Shown one piece after another: positions 1-8,417 of a DNA stretch of 51,667 bases. Position 1 is the first letter of the stretch. Each line of letters begins with the position of its first letter. Location: positions 1 through 51,667 of the forward strand of contig NZ_NQOG01000020.1 of assembly GCF_002270485.1 (NCBI RefSeq), read 5' to 3'. The notes below the pieces were generated by a model that saw nothing but the letters and a program-made list of their open reading frames with translations, made no database searches and was not told the origin of the DNA. The position numbers and the translations under genes are program-made. The stretch comes from Anaerostipes hominis (ex Lee et al. 2021). Lineage in GTDB: Bacteria; Bacillota; Clostridia; Lachnospirales; Lachnospiraceae.

Positions 1-102
1 CGTCTGCATTTCGGATTCAAAGTCGCAGCTTTGAATTTTCAAAAGCTATTGGATTATGAAAATAGCTTGGTTTATTGTGCCTCTGAAAAAGAGATAGCAT
101 AA
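1..102 (+). CDS. C-terminal end of an unidentified protein (cut by window edge)
   Basis: The reading frame is open from the first base and ends with TAA at 100-102, giving about 33 residues that end in ...EKEIA. No start is inside the window. The fragment is too short to assign to a family. A hairpin with a short T-tract further downstream could terminate this gene. It might equally be chance coding potential in a gap. Confidence 0.3.
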   Translation, partial: RLHFGFKVAALNFQKLLDYENSLVYCASEKEIA

Positions 103-345
103 TTAATACTCAAAACATCAAGCTCACTTTCTGTTGATTGTTCTAAATTTAATATTCTCAAACCAATTCGTGTTAAATTTTCAAGGTACAAACAAAATCA
201 GATATTTATTAATGTGTCTTTTGACACCCTAATCTTCTTAGGAAAGAAAAAAAGGCAGACTCAACATTGCCGTCTGCTTTCAGATAAAATGAAAATAAAA
301 ACCGGAAGCATATAAGATTTTTCCGGGAGGAAATTAGGAGGAACT
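103..345. other. AT-rich intergenic region before aroE
   Basis: No gene seen. It holds two hairpins: GCAGAC/GTCTGC at about 255-277 followed by TTT, which may end the upstream gene, and CCGGAA/TTCCGG at 302-326 just ahead of the aroE ribosome binding site (AGGAGG at 336-341). A TTGACA at about 217 has no convincing -10 partner. Confidence 0.4.
249..281 (+). terminator. possible terminator of the upstream gene
   Basis: GGCAGAC and GTCTGC form a short stem around an 11-nt loop, preceded by an A-run and followed by only three T's. It is a weak terminator by sequence. Confidence 0.4.
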
Positions 346-1215
346 ATGGACAGCAGAATTAAAGGAACAACAAGATTACTGGGACTGATCGGGTCACCGG
401 TGGGACATTCAGGATCACCGGCTATGCACAATTATGGATTTCAGAAACTCGGGATTGACGCAGCTTACCTGGCTTTTGATATCAAAGAAGATCAGGTAAA
501 GAATGCCATCAGCGCAGTGCGCACACTGAATATGCAGGGGATCAATGTGACCATGCCGTGTAAGACGGAGGCAGCAAAATATATGGATGAATTGTCTCCG
601 GCAGCCAGGCTGATCGGTGCGGTGAACACTGTGGTAAACAGGGACGGAAAACTTTACGGACATATAACAGACGGCGAAGGATTTGTGGCAAACCTTAAAG
701 ATCATGGGGTTTCAATCGAGGAAAAAGATATTGTGATTTTTGGCGCCGGAGGTGCCGCGACAGCGATTTTGGTACAGTGTGCTCTGGATGGAGCAAAATC
801 CGTCACGGTCATCAACCCCAGGGACGATTTCTTCGGACGGGCGGAAGAGATGCATAAAAAGCTCCGGGAAGAAACTTCAGACTGTGACATAACTTTGATC
901 GATCTGGATGACGAAGCTGCTGTGAAAGAAGCGGTATTAAAAACCGATATCCTCATCAACGGAACTCTTCTCGGGATGAAACCAAAAGAAGACACTTCCG
1001 TGATCCGGGATACCAGTCTGTTCCATAAAGATATGGTTGTGGCAGATGTCGTCTATAATCCGAAAGAGACGAAGCTGTTAAAAGAGGCTAAGGCAGCGGG
1101 CTGCAAGACTGTCCAGGGGGACGGAATGCTCTTATGGCAGGGAGTGGCTGCATTTAAACTGTTCACCGGACAGGACATGCCGGTAAAAGAAGTAAAGGAA
1201 AAGTTCTTTTCTTGA
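346..1215 (+). CDS. aroE: shikimate dehydrogenase (AroE/YdiB family)
   Basis: The product (289 aa) should reduce 3-dehydroshikimate to shikimate with NAD(P)H in the cytosolic pathway to aromatic amino acids. The N-terminal substrate domain carries GSPVGHSGSPAMHN (16-29) and NVTMPCK (67-73) with the catalytic Lys73. NTV (94-96) and TDG with catalytic Asp109 follow, then the nucleotide-binding loop GAGGAATA (133-140). Length is normal for the family. ATG at 346 has a strong RBS (AGGAGG, 5 nt away). The MPCKT variant and the long C-terminal half resemble the YdiB quinate/shikimate branch, so dual substrate use is possible. The gene is a single transcription unit here, with no other aro gene next to it and a terminator immediately downstream. 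Confidence 0.93.
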   Translation: MDSRIKGTTRLLGLIGSPVGHSGSPAMHNYGFQKLGIDAAYLAFDIKEDQVKNAISAVRTLNMQGINVTMPCKTEAAKYMDELSPAARLIGAVNTVVNRDGKLYGHITDGEGFVANLKDHGVSIEEKDIVIFGAGGAATAILVQCALDGAKSVTVINPRDDFFGRAEEMHKKLREETSDCDITLIDLDDEAAVKEAVLKTDILINGTLLGMKPKEDTSVIRDTSLFHKDMVVADVVYNPKETKLLKEAKAAGCKTVQGDGMLLWQGVAAFKLFTGQDMPVKEVKEKFFS

Positions 1216-1248
1216 AACAGAATACATAATCAACCAGTGATATAAGAG

Positions 1249-1282
1249 AAAAAGGATTGCCCGGGCAGTCCTTTTTTCTTTA
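1249..1282 (+). terminator. rho-independent terminator after aroE
   Basis: AAAGGATTGC and GCAGTCCTTT pair (one G-U) around a CCGG loop, followed by a run of T's. It separates aroE from spoIVA. Confidence 0.85.
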
Positions 1283-1287
1283 TTACA

Positions 1288-1317
1288 GTCATATCCTGCC
1301 AGAAGTCTGCATATACT
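1288..1317 (+). promoter_or_regulatory. SigE-type promoter for spoIVA
   Basis: GTCATAT at 1288-1294 and CATATACT at 1310-1317, 15 nt apart, closely match the mother-cell SigE consensus (GKMATATT, about 14 nt, CATACAMT). In Bacillus and Clostridia spoIVA is a known SigE gene, so position and target agree. No SigA-type promoter is seen in the same gap. Confidence 0.65.
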
Positions 1318-1343
1318 TTAACAGTCTATCGTAGGAGGATATT

Positions 1344-2816
1344 ATGGATTACTTTAATGTATATAAGGATATTATGGCCAGGACCGACGGAGAGATCTAC
1401 ATCGGTGTGGTAGGTCCGGTGAGAACCGGAAAAAGCACGTTCATCAAGCGGTTTATGAATCTGATGGTTCTCCCGAATATGGAAAATGAAAATGAAAGAA
1501 ACCGTGCCAACGACGAGCTGCCTCAGTCATCCAGCGGAAAAACCATCATGACAACGGAACCCAAGTTTGTGCCGAATGAAGCGGTGGAGATCAACGTGGA
1601 TGACGGCATCAGCATGAAAGTCCGTCTCATCGACTGTGTGGGTTACATGGTAAACGGAGCCGTGGGTCACATTGAGGGAGAAGAAGAACGGCTGGTAAAG
1701 ACACCGTGGTTTGATTATGAGATCCCATTTACAAAAGCGGCCAGCATAGGGACAAAAAAAGTTATCACGGAACATTCCACGATCGGGATCGTAGTGACCA
1801 CGGACGGTTCCTTCGGTGACATAGAGGCGGCCAATTATCAGGAGCCTGAAGAAGAGACAATCAAACAGCTTAAAGCATTACATAAACCATTTGTGGTACT
1901 TTTAAATACGAGCCGTCCATATTCTGAAGAAACCGTGAATCTTGCCAAAGAAAAAGAAGCCAAATACGGAGCAAAAGTGCTCCCGATGAACTGTGAACAG
2001 CTGAAAAAGGATGATATTTATTATATACTCAAGAGTGTACTGATGGAATTTCCGGTTTCTTCTATTGGCTTTTTTGTACCGAAATGGGTGGAGGTGCTTC
2101 CAAAAGACCACAAGATCAAACAGGAAATCATGGAGACTGCCCGAAGGATGCTCATGGAGAAGGATACCATGAAAGACATCTATGAGGAGGAAGATTACGA
2201 AAATCAATACATAAAACAGTGGAAACTGGATTCTGTCGCCATGGATACCGGAGTGATCCGGATCGCAGTGGATATGGATGATTCCTACTATTATGAATTT
2301 TTAAGTGATACGATCGGACTTCCGATCAAGAATGAGTACGAATTTATCTCTATCATGAGAGATCTTGCAAGACAGAAAAAGGAATACGAAGAAGTGGCCG
2401 ATGCCCTGAACGCAGTGAAACAGCGGGGATACGGTGTTGTGACCCCGACTAAGGGAGATATTGTGCTGGAAGAACCTAAGATCGTGAAGCACGGAAACAA
2501 ATACGGGGTGAAGATCAAGGCCAGCGCCCCGTCCATTCATATGATACGGGCCAACATCTCCACGGAGATCGCACCGATCGTCGGTGAAGAGTATCAGGCC
2601 AAGGATCTGATGGAGTACTTTGACAAGGGAAAGAGTGATCCTCAGGAAAGTATATGGGATATCAATATTTTCGGAAAGACACTGGAGCAGCTGGTCGGAG
2701 AAGGCATGCAGTCAAAAGCGCAGAAGATGACGGAAGAAAGCCAGCAGAAACTTCAGGATACTATGGAGAAGATCGTCAATGAGAGCAACGGCGGACTGGT
2801 CTGCATCATCATCTGA
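1344..2816 (+). CDS. spoIVA: stage IV sporulation protein A (coat morphogenetic ATPase)
   Basis: SpoIVA (490 aa) polymerises on the outer forespore membrane in the mother cell, hydrolysing ATP, and forms the base layer on which the spore coat assembles. The P-loop GPVRTGKST (24-32) lies in an N-terminal TRAFAC-type NTPase domain. The middle domain and a C-terminal region ending GGLVCIII follow. Length matches the family (492 aa in Bacillus subtilis). ATG at 1344 follows GTAGGAGG with normal spacing. The hydrophobic, Cys-containing C-terminus agrees with its role in membrane attachment through SpoVM. A SigE-like promoter lies just upstream. This is the clearest sign that the host makes endospores. 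Confidence 0.97.
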   Translation: MDYFNVYKDIMARTDGEIYIGVVGPVRTGKSTFIKRFMNLMVLPNMENENERNRANDELPQSSSGKTIMTTEPKFVPNEAVEINVDDGISMKVRLIDCVGYMVNGAVGHIEGEEERLVKTPWFDYEIPFTKAASIGTKKVITEHSTIGIVVTTDGSFGDIEAANYQEPEEETIKQLKALHKPFVVLLNTSRPYSEETVNLAKEKEAKYGAKVLPMNCEQLKKDDIYYILKSVLMEFPVSSIGFFVPKWVEVLPKDHKIKQEIMETARRMLMEKDTMKDIYEEEDYENQYIKQWKLDSVAMDTGVIRIAVDMDDSYYYEFLSDTIGLPIKNEYEFISIMRDLARQKKEYEEVADALNAVKQRGYGVVTPTKGDIVLEEPKIVKHGNKYGVKIKASAPSIHMIRANISTEIAPIVGEEYQAKDLMEYFDKGKSDPQESIWDINIFGKTLEQLVGEGMQSKAQKMTEESQQKLQDTMEKIVNESNGGLVCIII

Positions 2817-2832
2817 CAATAGCTGGGCGGCA

Positions 2833-2861
2833 TTGACAAATTGCGAAAAAAAGAATATACT
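2833..2861 (+). promoter_or_regulatory. SigA promoter for fabH
   Basis: TTGACA at 2833-2838 and TATACT at 2856-2861 with a 17-nt spacer form a near-consensus vegetative promoter. Transcription would start near 2868, which excludes the in-frame TTG at 2841 as a start codon for fabH. Confidence 0.85.
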
Positions 2862-2903
2862 TTGGTAAACAAAATATTAGGAAAGCGCAGGATAAATGAT
2901 AAG

Positions 2904-3866
2904 ATGTCGATTAGAATATTAGGTACAGGAAGTTATCTTCCGGAGACGATTGTTACAAATGATGATTTAGCAAAAGTGATGGATACCAGCGATGAGTGGA
3001 TCGCCAGCAGAACTGGAATCCGGGCACGTCATATTTCTGTGGACGATACAACATCCGGTATGGCAGTGAAAGCTGCGAAAGAAGCCCTGAAGGAAAGCGG
3101 AGTCGCTCCGGAGGAGCTGGACTGTATCTTTTTTGCGACATTGTCCGGTGACCGGGCCACTCCCAACGGGGCCTGTGACGTTCAAAAAGCCATCGGCGCC
3201 AAGAATGCGGTCTGTATGGATTTAAATGCGGCGTGTTCCGGGTTTGTCTATGCCCTGACCACTGCGATCGCATATGCAAAAGCAGGAATGGCGAAAAGGA
3301 TGCTCGTCATCGGTGTGGAAACCTTATCAAAGATCGTGGATTGGAGCGACCGCAGTTCCTGTGTCCTGTTTGGAGACGGGGCAGGGTGCGCAGTGGTGGA
3401 AGCGGATGATTCCAGAGAAGTATTTATTGATTACGGCTCTAATGGAAAACTCGGTGAAGCATTGACCTGCGGCGAGAGAAAATTAAATAACTTATTGGTA
3501 GAGAACCATGAGCCTTTGGAACAAGTCTTTATGGACGGACAGGAAGTTTACCGGTTTGCAGTAAAGACGGTTCCCAAGACGATTGAAAATGTATTGGAGA
3601 AAGCAGGAGTTTCAAAAGATGAGATCAAATACTACGTCCTGCATCAGGCCAACAAACGGATCATCGATTCGGCCGCAAAACGGCTGAAGCTTGACATAGA
3701 AAAGTTTCCGATGAACCTGGACCGGTGCAGCAATACATCTTCTGCAAGTGTCCCGATCTTATTGGATGAGATCAATAAAAAGGGCATGCTTGAGAGAGGA
3801 GATAAGATTGTCATGTGCGGATTTGGAGGAGGTCTGACCTGGGGAACAATTTATTTAGAATGGTAA
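2904..3866 (+). CDS. fabH: beta-ketoacyl-ACP synthase III
   Basis: FabH (320 aa) starts fatty acid synthesis by condensing acetyl-CoA (or a branched acyl-CoA) with malonyl-ACP. The catalytic triad is visible: Cys111 in NAACSGF, His247 in HQAN and Asn277 in NTSSAS. The glycine-rich end GFGGGLTWG (307-315) is also typical. The frame is open upstream to a TTG at 2841, but a near-perfect promoter covers that stretch, so the ATG at 2904 beginning MSIRILGTGSY is chosen; it also gives the usual family length. The rest of the fab cluster is not adjacent, so this is a stand-alone fabH, and a terminator follows. Confidence 0.94.
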   Translation: MSIRILGTGSYLPETIVTNDDLAKVMDTSDEWIASRTGIRARHISVDDTTSGMAVKAAKEALKESGVAPEELDCIFFATLSGDRATPNGACDVQKAIGAKNAVCMDLNAACSGFVYALTTAIAYAKAGMAKRMLVIGVETLSKIVDWSDRSSCVLFGDGAGCAVVEADDSREVFIDYGSNGKLGEALTCGERKLNNLLVENHEPLEQVFMDGQEVYRFAVKTVPKTIENVLEKAGVSKDEIKYYVLHQANKRIIDSAAKRLKLDIEKFPMNLDRCSNTSSASVPILLDEINKKGMLERGDKIVMCGFGGGLTWGTIYLEW

Positions 3867-3900
3867 GAAACAGCCGGAGATGATTCTGGTTTCATCTGAG

Positions 3901-3928
3901 AAAAAAGTAGGGCCTTCCTGCTTTTTTT
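3901..3928 (+). terminator. rho-independent terminator after fabH
   Basis: AAAAAAGTAGG pairs with CCTGCTTTTTT (one G-U) around a short loop and runs into seven T's. Confidence 0.85.
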
Positions 3929-3930
3929 GT

Positions 3931-4008
3931 TTATTTCTCAGGAAAGTTTTACGAGCTTCCCTATGGAATGAAAACGCTTCGCGGGTTGTGCACAGATGCG
4001 TGAGGATG
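3931..4008 (+). repeat. dispersed hairpin repeat, copy A (diverged)
   Basis: This stretch matches two other places in the window (47981-48062, inverted, and 50769-50850). The shared order is an AGGAAAGTT...CTTCCCTATG half-palindrome, then AAAACGCT, then the constant tail GCGGGTTGTGCACAGATGCG. In this copy the palindrome arms have decayed (TTTCTCAGG against CCCTATGGAAT), so it is probably the oldest of the three. It contains no reading frame. It sits between the fabH terminator and the alarmone synthetase promoter. Confidence 0.8.
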
Positions 4009-4031
4009 AACGTGCTTCAAATGTTAAAGTA

Positions 4032-4040
4032 TGATATAAT
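4032..4040 (+). promoter_or_regulatory. extended -10 promoter for the alarmone synthetase operon
   Basis: TGATATAAT is a perfect TATAAT with the extended TGn motif. No good -35 is seen 17 nt upstream. The conserved tail of repeat copy A ends about 25 bp before it, so the repeat borders the promoter. Confidence 0.6.
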
Positions 4041-4071
4041 ATAAGAATATAGATTAAAGGAGGTGTTGGCA

Positions 4072-4875
4072 ATGGAATTACAGATGTGGAGAGAGATCCT
4101 TTGCCCTTACGACTTAGCTGTGGAAGAATTAAAGCTGAAGTTCGTACACATCATGAATGAGTACAGGACCGCAGGCCGCTATTCACCGATCGAACAGGTG
4201 GATGGGAGAGTAAAGAGTATTTCCAGCATTCTTGACAAGATGCAGAGGAAAAAGATCAATATCAATGAGATAGAGACAGATCTGGAGGATATTGCGGGCA
4301 TCAGGGTTATTTGTCAGTTTGTTGAAGATATCGACCGTGTCGTAGAGATTATTGAACAGCGGTCTGACATGGAGATCAAGACAAAAAAGGATTATATAAC
4401 AAAAGCAAAGGACAGCGGATACCGGAGTTTTCACGTCATCATTTATTACGATGTCGATACGATCTACGGAAAAAAACGAATCCAGGCGGAGATACAGATA
4501 CGCACGCTGGCCATGAATTTCTGGGCAACAGTGGAGCATTCCCTTCAGTACAAGTACAAGGAAAATATACCGGAGCATATCACGGAAAAGCTCATGAATG
4601 CAGCGGATGCCATTGTGGTCCTGGACAAAGAGATGTCGATTGTCAGAGACGAGATCATGGATGCACAGAACTCTTTCAGGAAGAAAGCGAATATCGTTTC
4701 TGAGATTTTATCAACGATGCAGAATTTATATAAAGTTGCCAACAAACAGGAAGTCATCAAAATACAGGATGAGTTTTACAAAATATATGAGACAGGAGAT
4801 ATGGAGCAGCTGATCCATTTCAATAAGCAGCTGGACATCATTGCGGAAGGCTACCGCGCACAGAGCCTGTCATAG
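4072..4875 (+). CDS. small alarmone synthetase, (p)ppGpp synthase of the RelA/SpoT domain family
   Basis: This 267-residue protein has a synthetase domain only, with no N-terminal HD hydrolase and no TGS or ACT domain, so it is a small alarmone synthetase (RelQ/YjbM or RelP/YwaC type) that transfers pyrophosphate from ATP to GDP or GTP. Visible motifs are RYSPIE (36-41), EDIAGIRV (72-79), KDYI (106-109), GYRSFH (116-121) and AEIQIRT (139-145), ending in W151 and EHSLQYKY. Residues 170-265 are helical and charged, as in the oligomerising tail. It is longer than the roughly 210-residue Bacillus enzymes. In-frame GTG/TTG codons at 4063 and 4066 overlap the RBS (AAAGGAGG), so ATG 4072 is chosen. 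It leads a run of RNA-modification genes. Confidence 0.88.
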   Translation: MELQMWREILCPYDLAVEELKLKFVHIMNEYRTAGRYSPIEQVDGRVKSISSILDKMQRKKININEIETDLEDIAGIRVICQFVEDIDRVVEIIEQRSDMEIKTKKDYITKAKDSGYRSFHVIIYYDVDTIYGKKRIQAEIQIRTLAMNFWATVEHSLQYKYKENIPEHITEKLMNAADAIVVLDKEMSIVRDEIMDAQNSFRKKANIVSEILSTMQNLYKVANKQEVIKIQDEFYKIYETGDMEQLIHFNKQLDIIAEGYRAQSLS

Positions 4876-4883
4876 GAGAAGTT

Positions 4884-6245
4884 ATGGAATTACCACAATT
4901 ATTCGTTGAGAAGATGAAATCCTTTCTGGGAGAAGAATACAGCGATTATGAGGCGTGTTTAAAGCGGCCGAAGCAGAATGGCATCCGTGTCAATACATCA
5001 AAGATATCGGTGGAAGAATTTCAAAAGATTGCACCATTTGAGACCGAGCCGGTGCCGTGGACGGAAAACGGGTTTTTTGTCGGACCAAAAGAGCAGCCTG
5101 CGAAGCATCCGTTTTACCATGCGGGTCTGTACTATATTCAGGAACCGAGCGCCATGGCACCTGCGGCATTTCTTCCGGTAGAGCCCGGGGACAAGGTACT
5201 GGACCTCTGTGCGGCGCCCGGAGGCAAGTCCACAGAACTTGGGGCAAGACTCCGGGGAGAGGGGATTCTGGTGTCCAATGACATCAGCATTACAAGGACA
5301 AAAGCCCTTTTGAAAAATCTGGAGATGTTCGGCATCAGCAACAGCGTGATCGTAAGCGAGGAACCTAAAAATCTTGTTCCGGTCTTTTATGAATATTTTG
5401 ATAAAGTGCTTGTGGACGCGCCCTGTTCGGGAGAAGGGATGTTCCGCAAAGGCAGCAGTGAGATTAAAAACTGGGCCGAATACGGCATTGAACCTTATGT
5501 AAAGATCCAGAGGGAAATCATCCTGGATGCAGTAAAGATGCTGAAGCCTGGGGGATACCTTTTATATTCTACCTGCACCTTCTCTCCGGAGGAGGACGAG
5601 CAGCTGATAGAGTATCTGCTGGAACAGGAGCCCGGACTGTCCCTGGCGGATATGCCGGACTGTGAAGGGTTTGACAGAGGACACGCCGAGTGGACGGTGT
5701 CAGGACTTCAGGAGGTAAATAAATGCATCCGGCTCTGGCCGCACAGGATCAAAGGGGAAGGCCACTTTCTGGCTCTTTTGAAAAAGGACGGCTCTCCGGC
5801 TTCGGGCAGGAAGGAATCCAGACCTGCCCGTGCAGTGATCTCTGAGGAGGCAGAAGCCTTTTTGTCCGAGTGCAGGCTGGACCTCGACAGAGACCGGATC
5901 AAAGAACATAAGGGGAGACTGATCCTTATGCCGAAAGACCTGCCTGACCTTGGCAGGCTCCGGGTTTTAAGACACGGGCTGCTTCTGGGAGAGATGAAGA
6001 AGAAAAGATTTGAGCCAAGCCAGGTGCTGGCTATGGCACTATCCGACAGCGGATATGTGAGGACCCTGGATCTAAGCCTTTCAGATGACAGGCTCATGAA
6101 ATATTTGAAATGTGAAACGATACTTGCAGACGAAAAAGAAGACGGTATGTATCTGATCACCGTCTGCGGTTATCCTCTCGGATGGGGGAAACTGTCAAAG
6201 GGACGGATGAAAAATAAATATGCGCCGTCATGGAGATGGATGTGA
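4884..6245 (+). CDS. rsmF: RsmB/NOP-family rRNA (cytosine-C5)-methyltransferase, RsmF-like
   Basis: The protein (453 aa) should methylate C5 of a cytosine in 16S rRNA using S-adenosylmethionine. The SAM-binding loop LDLCAAPGGKST (106-117) is followed by the two cysteines of the family: Cys181 in DAPCSGEG, which releases the product, and Cys231 in STCTFSPEE, the nucleophile. A C-terminal extension of about 160 residues resembles the RNA-binding region of RsmF/YebU proteins. ATG 4884 has GGAGAAG upstream, 8 nt after the preceding stop. Its TGA overlaps the next ATG. The exact target base cannot be read from the sequence. Confidence 0.88.
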   Translation: MELPQLFVEKMKSFLGEEYSDYEACLKRPKQNGIRVNTSKISVEEFQKIAPFETEPVPWTENGFFVGPKEQPAKHPFYHAGLYYIQEPSAMAPAAFLPVEPGDKVLDLCAAPGGKSTELGARLRGEGILVSNDISITRTKALLKNLEMFGISNSVIVSEEPKNLVPVFYEYFDKVLVDAPCSGEGMFRKGSSEIKNWAEYGIEPYVKIQREIILDAVKMLKPGGYLLYSTCTFSPEEDEQLIEYLLEQEPGLSLADMPDCEGFDRGHAEWTVSGLQEVNKCIRLWPHRIKGEGHFLALLKKDGSPASGRKESRPARAVISEEAEAFLSECRLDLDRDRIKEHKGRLILMPKDLPDLGRLRVLRHGLLLGEMKKKRFEPSQVLAMALSDSGYVRTLDLSLSDDRLMKYLKCETILADEKEDGMYLITVCGYPLGWGKLSKGRMKNKYAPSWRWM

Positions 6246-6967
6246 TGAAGACACTGCGTTTGGACAAGTTTTTGTGCGATGCCCTGGGCTGCACCAGGAG
6301 CGAGGCCAGGAAAATGATCCGCCAGGGCAGAGTCCTGGCAGGAGACGAGATTATAAAGAAACCAGAGCATAAAGTAAACCCAGAAGAAGACGAGATCACA
6401 GCCGACGGACAAAAACTGAACTTCCGGGAATATGAGTATTTAATGATGAACAAGCCAAAAGGTGTGGTGACGGCAACAAAAGATGGAAGAGATAAGACGG
6501 TCATGGATCTGATTACCGGAACACACAGAAAGGGACTGTTCCCGGCAGGCAGGCTGGATAAGGACACAGAAGGCCTGCTTCTCATCACAGATGACGGAGA
6601 ACTGGCTCACCGTCTGCTGTCTCCGAAGCATCATGTCACGAAACGCTACTCTGTCACTGTAACAGGGGAAATCGGCAGAGAGCAGCAGGAGGTCTTTGAG
6701 TCAGGCATGGATATCGGAGATGATAAGCCTTTAAAGCCGGCGAGACTTGTCATACACAGATCAGGAGAAGTATCAGAGGCGGAAGTATGGATCACGGAAG
6801 GCAGATTCCATCAGATCAAACGAATGTTTGAGGCGGTGGGCAGCAAAGTTTTAGAACTCAAAAGACTTTCCATGGGAAGCCTTGTCCTTGACCCAAAACT
6901 TCTCCCCGGACAGGTAAGAGAGCTGACAGAAGAAGAAATCAGATGTTTAAAGGAGAACCAATGCTAA
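6245..6967 (+). CDS. RsuA/RluB/RluE-family rRNA pseudouridine synthase
   Basis: The product (240 aa) converts a specific uridine in rRNA to pseudouridine. An S4 RNA-binding domain occupies residues 1-60. The catalytic motif GRLDKDTEGLLLIT (102-115) contains Asp105. In-frame ATGs exist at 6230 and 6236, but 6245 makes a TGATG overlap with the preceding stop and has GGAG 9 nt upstream, indicating translational coupling. Whether the target is 16S (RsuA) or 23S rRNA (RluB/E/F) is not decidable from motifs. A second pseudouridine synthase of the RluA family lies three genes downstream. Confidence 0.9.
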   Translation: MKTLRLDKFLCDALGCTRSEARKMIRQGRVLAGDEIIKKPEHKVNPEEDEITADGQKLNFREYEYLMMNKPKGVVTATKDGRDKTVMDLITGTHRKGLFPAGRLDKDTEGLLLITDDGELAHRLLSPKHHVTKRYSVTVTGEIGREQQEVFESGMDIGDDKPLKPARLVIHRSGEVSEAEVWITEGRFHQIKRMFEAVGSKVLELKRLSMGSLVLDPKLLPGQVRELTEEEIRCLKENQC

Positions 6968-7626
6968 AAGATAAAAAAGCAGTTATTTTTGATCTGGACG
7001 GAACTCTTGTGGATTCCATGTGGATCTGGCGGGAGATCGACGAACGGTTTTTAGGACAGTATGGCCTTCAGGTTCCGGATGGACTGAATGATCTCCTGGA
7101 AGGTTTCAGTTTTAATGAGACGGCGGAGTATTTTAAAAATAATTTCCCGCTGCCGCTCTCCATACAGGAGATCAAGGATACATGGAACCGTATGGCTTTT
7201 GAGATGTATATGAATGAGATCCCTCTCAAGGAAGGGGCAAAGGAGTTCCTGGATATCCTGAAGGAGAAAAATCTTCCGCTTGGCATCGCTACAAGCAATT
7301 CCAGGGAGCTGACGAAGGCATGTCTCGATGCTCATGGGATCGGGGAATATTTTCAGTATATCTGTACTTCCAATGAAGTGCCGAAAGGAAAACCGGCGCC
7401 GGATGTGTATCTGAAGACCGCGGAGAAGCTTTCCGTGTCTCCGGAACATATTTTAGTGTTTGAAGATATTCCATACGGCATTATGGCCGGAAACAGAGCG
7501 AATATGACGACCTGTGCGGTCAGGGATTCCTACTCCCAGGCGGTAACGGAAAAGAAAAAGGAATTGGCGGACTATTACATTGAAACTTACTTTGATATCA
7601 TAAACGGAACCTATCAATCAGTTTAA
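6961..7626 (+). CDS. HAD-superfamily phosphatase (beta-phosphoglucomutase-like)
   Basis: The 221-residue protein has all HAD motifs: DLDGT (11-15) with nucleophile Asp11 and acid/base Asp13, TSNS (111-114), Lys144 in PKGKPAP and EDIPYG (168-173). A helical cap between motif I and II (about 20-90) marks subfamily I, the beta-PGM/phosphatase group. The substrate is unknown; sugar phosphates and pyrophosphates are usual. The start at 6961 is supported by AAAGGAG and a 7-nt overlap with the preceding gene; an upstream ATG at 6943 lacks an RBS. Confidence 0.87.
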   Translation: MLKDKKAVIFDLDGTLVDSMWIWREIDERFLGQYGLQVPDGLNDLLEGFSFNETAEYFKNNFPLPLSIQEIKDTWNRMAFEMYMNEIPLKEGAKEFLDILKEKNLPLGIATSNSRELTKACLDAHGIGEYFQYICTSNEVPKGKPAPDVYLKTAEKLSVSPEHILVFEDIPYGIMAGNRANMTTCAVRDSYSQAVTEKKKELADYYIETYFDIINGTYQSV

Positions 7627-7646
7627 GCGATACGAGAGGTGATAAC

Positions 7647-8405
7647 ATGAAGAAAGTAGCGATTATTACAGGTGCTTCCTCAGGTCTGGGAAGACAGTTC
7701 GTCATTCAGACGGCAAAGAGCCATGGATTTTTAGATGAGATCTGGGTGGTGGCGCGAAGGGCGGACCGTTTATTTGAACTTGGGGTGCTGGTTTCCAACA
7801 TCGTGATCCGGCCGATTCCACTGGATCTTGCGAAAAAAGACAGTGCCGAACGGATCAGAAATATCCTGGCAAAAGAAAAGCCGAGAGTCTATGGGCTGGT
7901 AAACTGTTCCGGACTTGGACTGGCCGGGAAGTTTGACCGGCAGGAGGAAGAGATGCTGGATCAGATGGTGAAAGTAAACTGTCTGGCACTCACAAGGATC
8001 ACCAGAGCCGTGCTGCCGTATATGCCCAGAAAGGCCTGTATCGTACAAGTGGCGTCCTCTGCGGCGTTTGTACCTCAGCCGGGATTTGCAGTCTATGCGG
8101 CAACAAAGTCCTATGTTTTGAATCTGAGCCTGGCATTGAGACAGGAACTGAAAAAGAGAGGAATTATTGTGACGGCTGTCTGTCCGGGACCGGTAAAGAC
8201 CGAATTCTTTGATACGGCCTATCAAAAAAAAGAAATGAAACTATATAAAAAGCTTGCAATGTCAAAGCCGGAAAAAGTAGTAAAAAAGGCTCTGAGGGAT
8301 GTAAAAAGAGGCAGGGCGGTCTCTGTCTACGGGCTTTCCATGAAGGCGGTGAGAGTCCTCTGCAAGCTGCTGCCGAGCGGTCTGATCGTCAGGCTGATAG
8401 GCTAG
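7647..8405 (+). CDS. short-chain dehydrogenase/reductase (SDR)
   Basis: A classical 252-residue SDR, an NAD(P)-dependent oxidoreductase of unknown substrate. The nucleotide loop TGASSGLG (8-15), Asn111, Ser137/138 and the catalytic pair Tyr150/Lys154 (YAATK) are all present. Arg residues after beta-2 (VVARRADR, 34-41) suggest NADPH preference. The C-terminus is basic with a hydrophobic end, as in the DltE/YqjQ-like group. It lies 20 nt after the HAD gene with its own RBS (GAGAGGTG) in the same operon. Its link to the RNA-modification genes is positional only. Confidence 0.88.
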   Translation: MKKVAIITGASSGLGRQFVIQTAKSHGFLDEIWVVARRADRLFELGVLVSNIVIRPIPLDLAKKDSAERIRNILAKEKPRVYGLVNCSGLGLAGKFDRQEEEMLDQMVKVNCLALTRITRAVLPYMPRKACIVQVASSAAFVPQPGFAVYAATKSYVLNLSLALRQELKKRGIIVTAVCPGPVKTEFFDTAYQKKEMKLYKKLAMSKPEKVVKKALRDVKRGRAVSVYGLSMKAVRVLCKLLPSGLIVRLIG

Positions 8406-8417
8406 AAGGGAACCTGT

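Noticed and set aside
2841-2903. TTG start adding 21 residues to FabH
   Set aside because: A near-consensus promoter (2833-2861) overlaps it, and homologues begin at MSIRILGTGSY.
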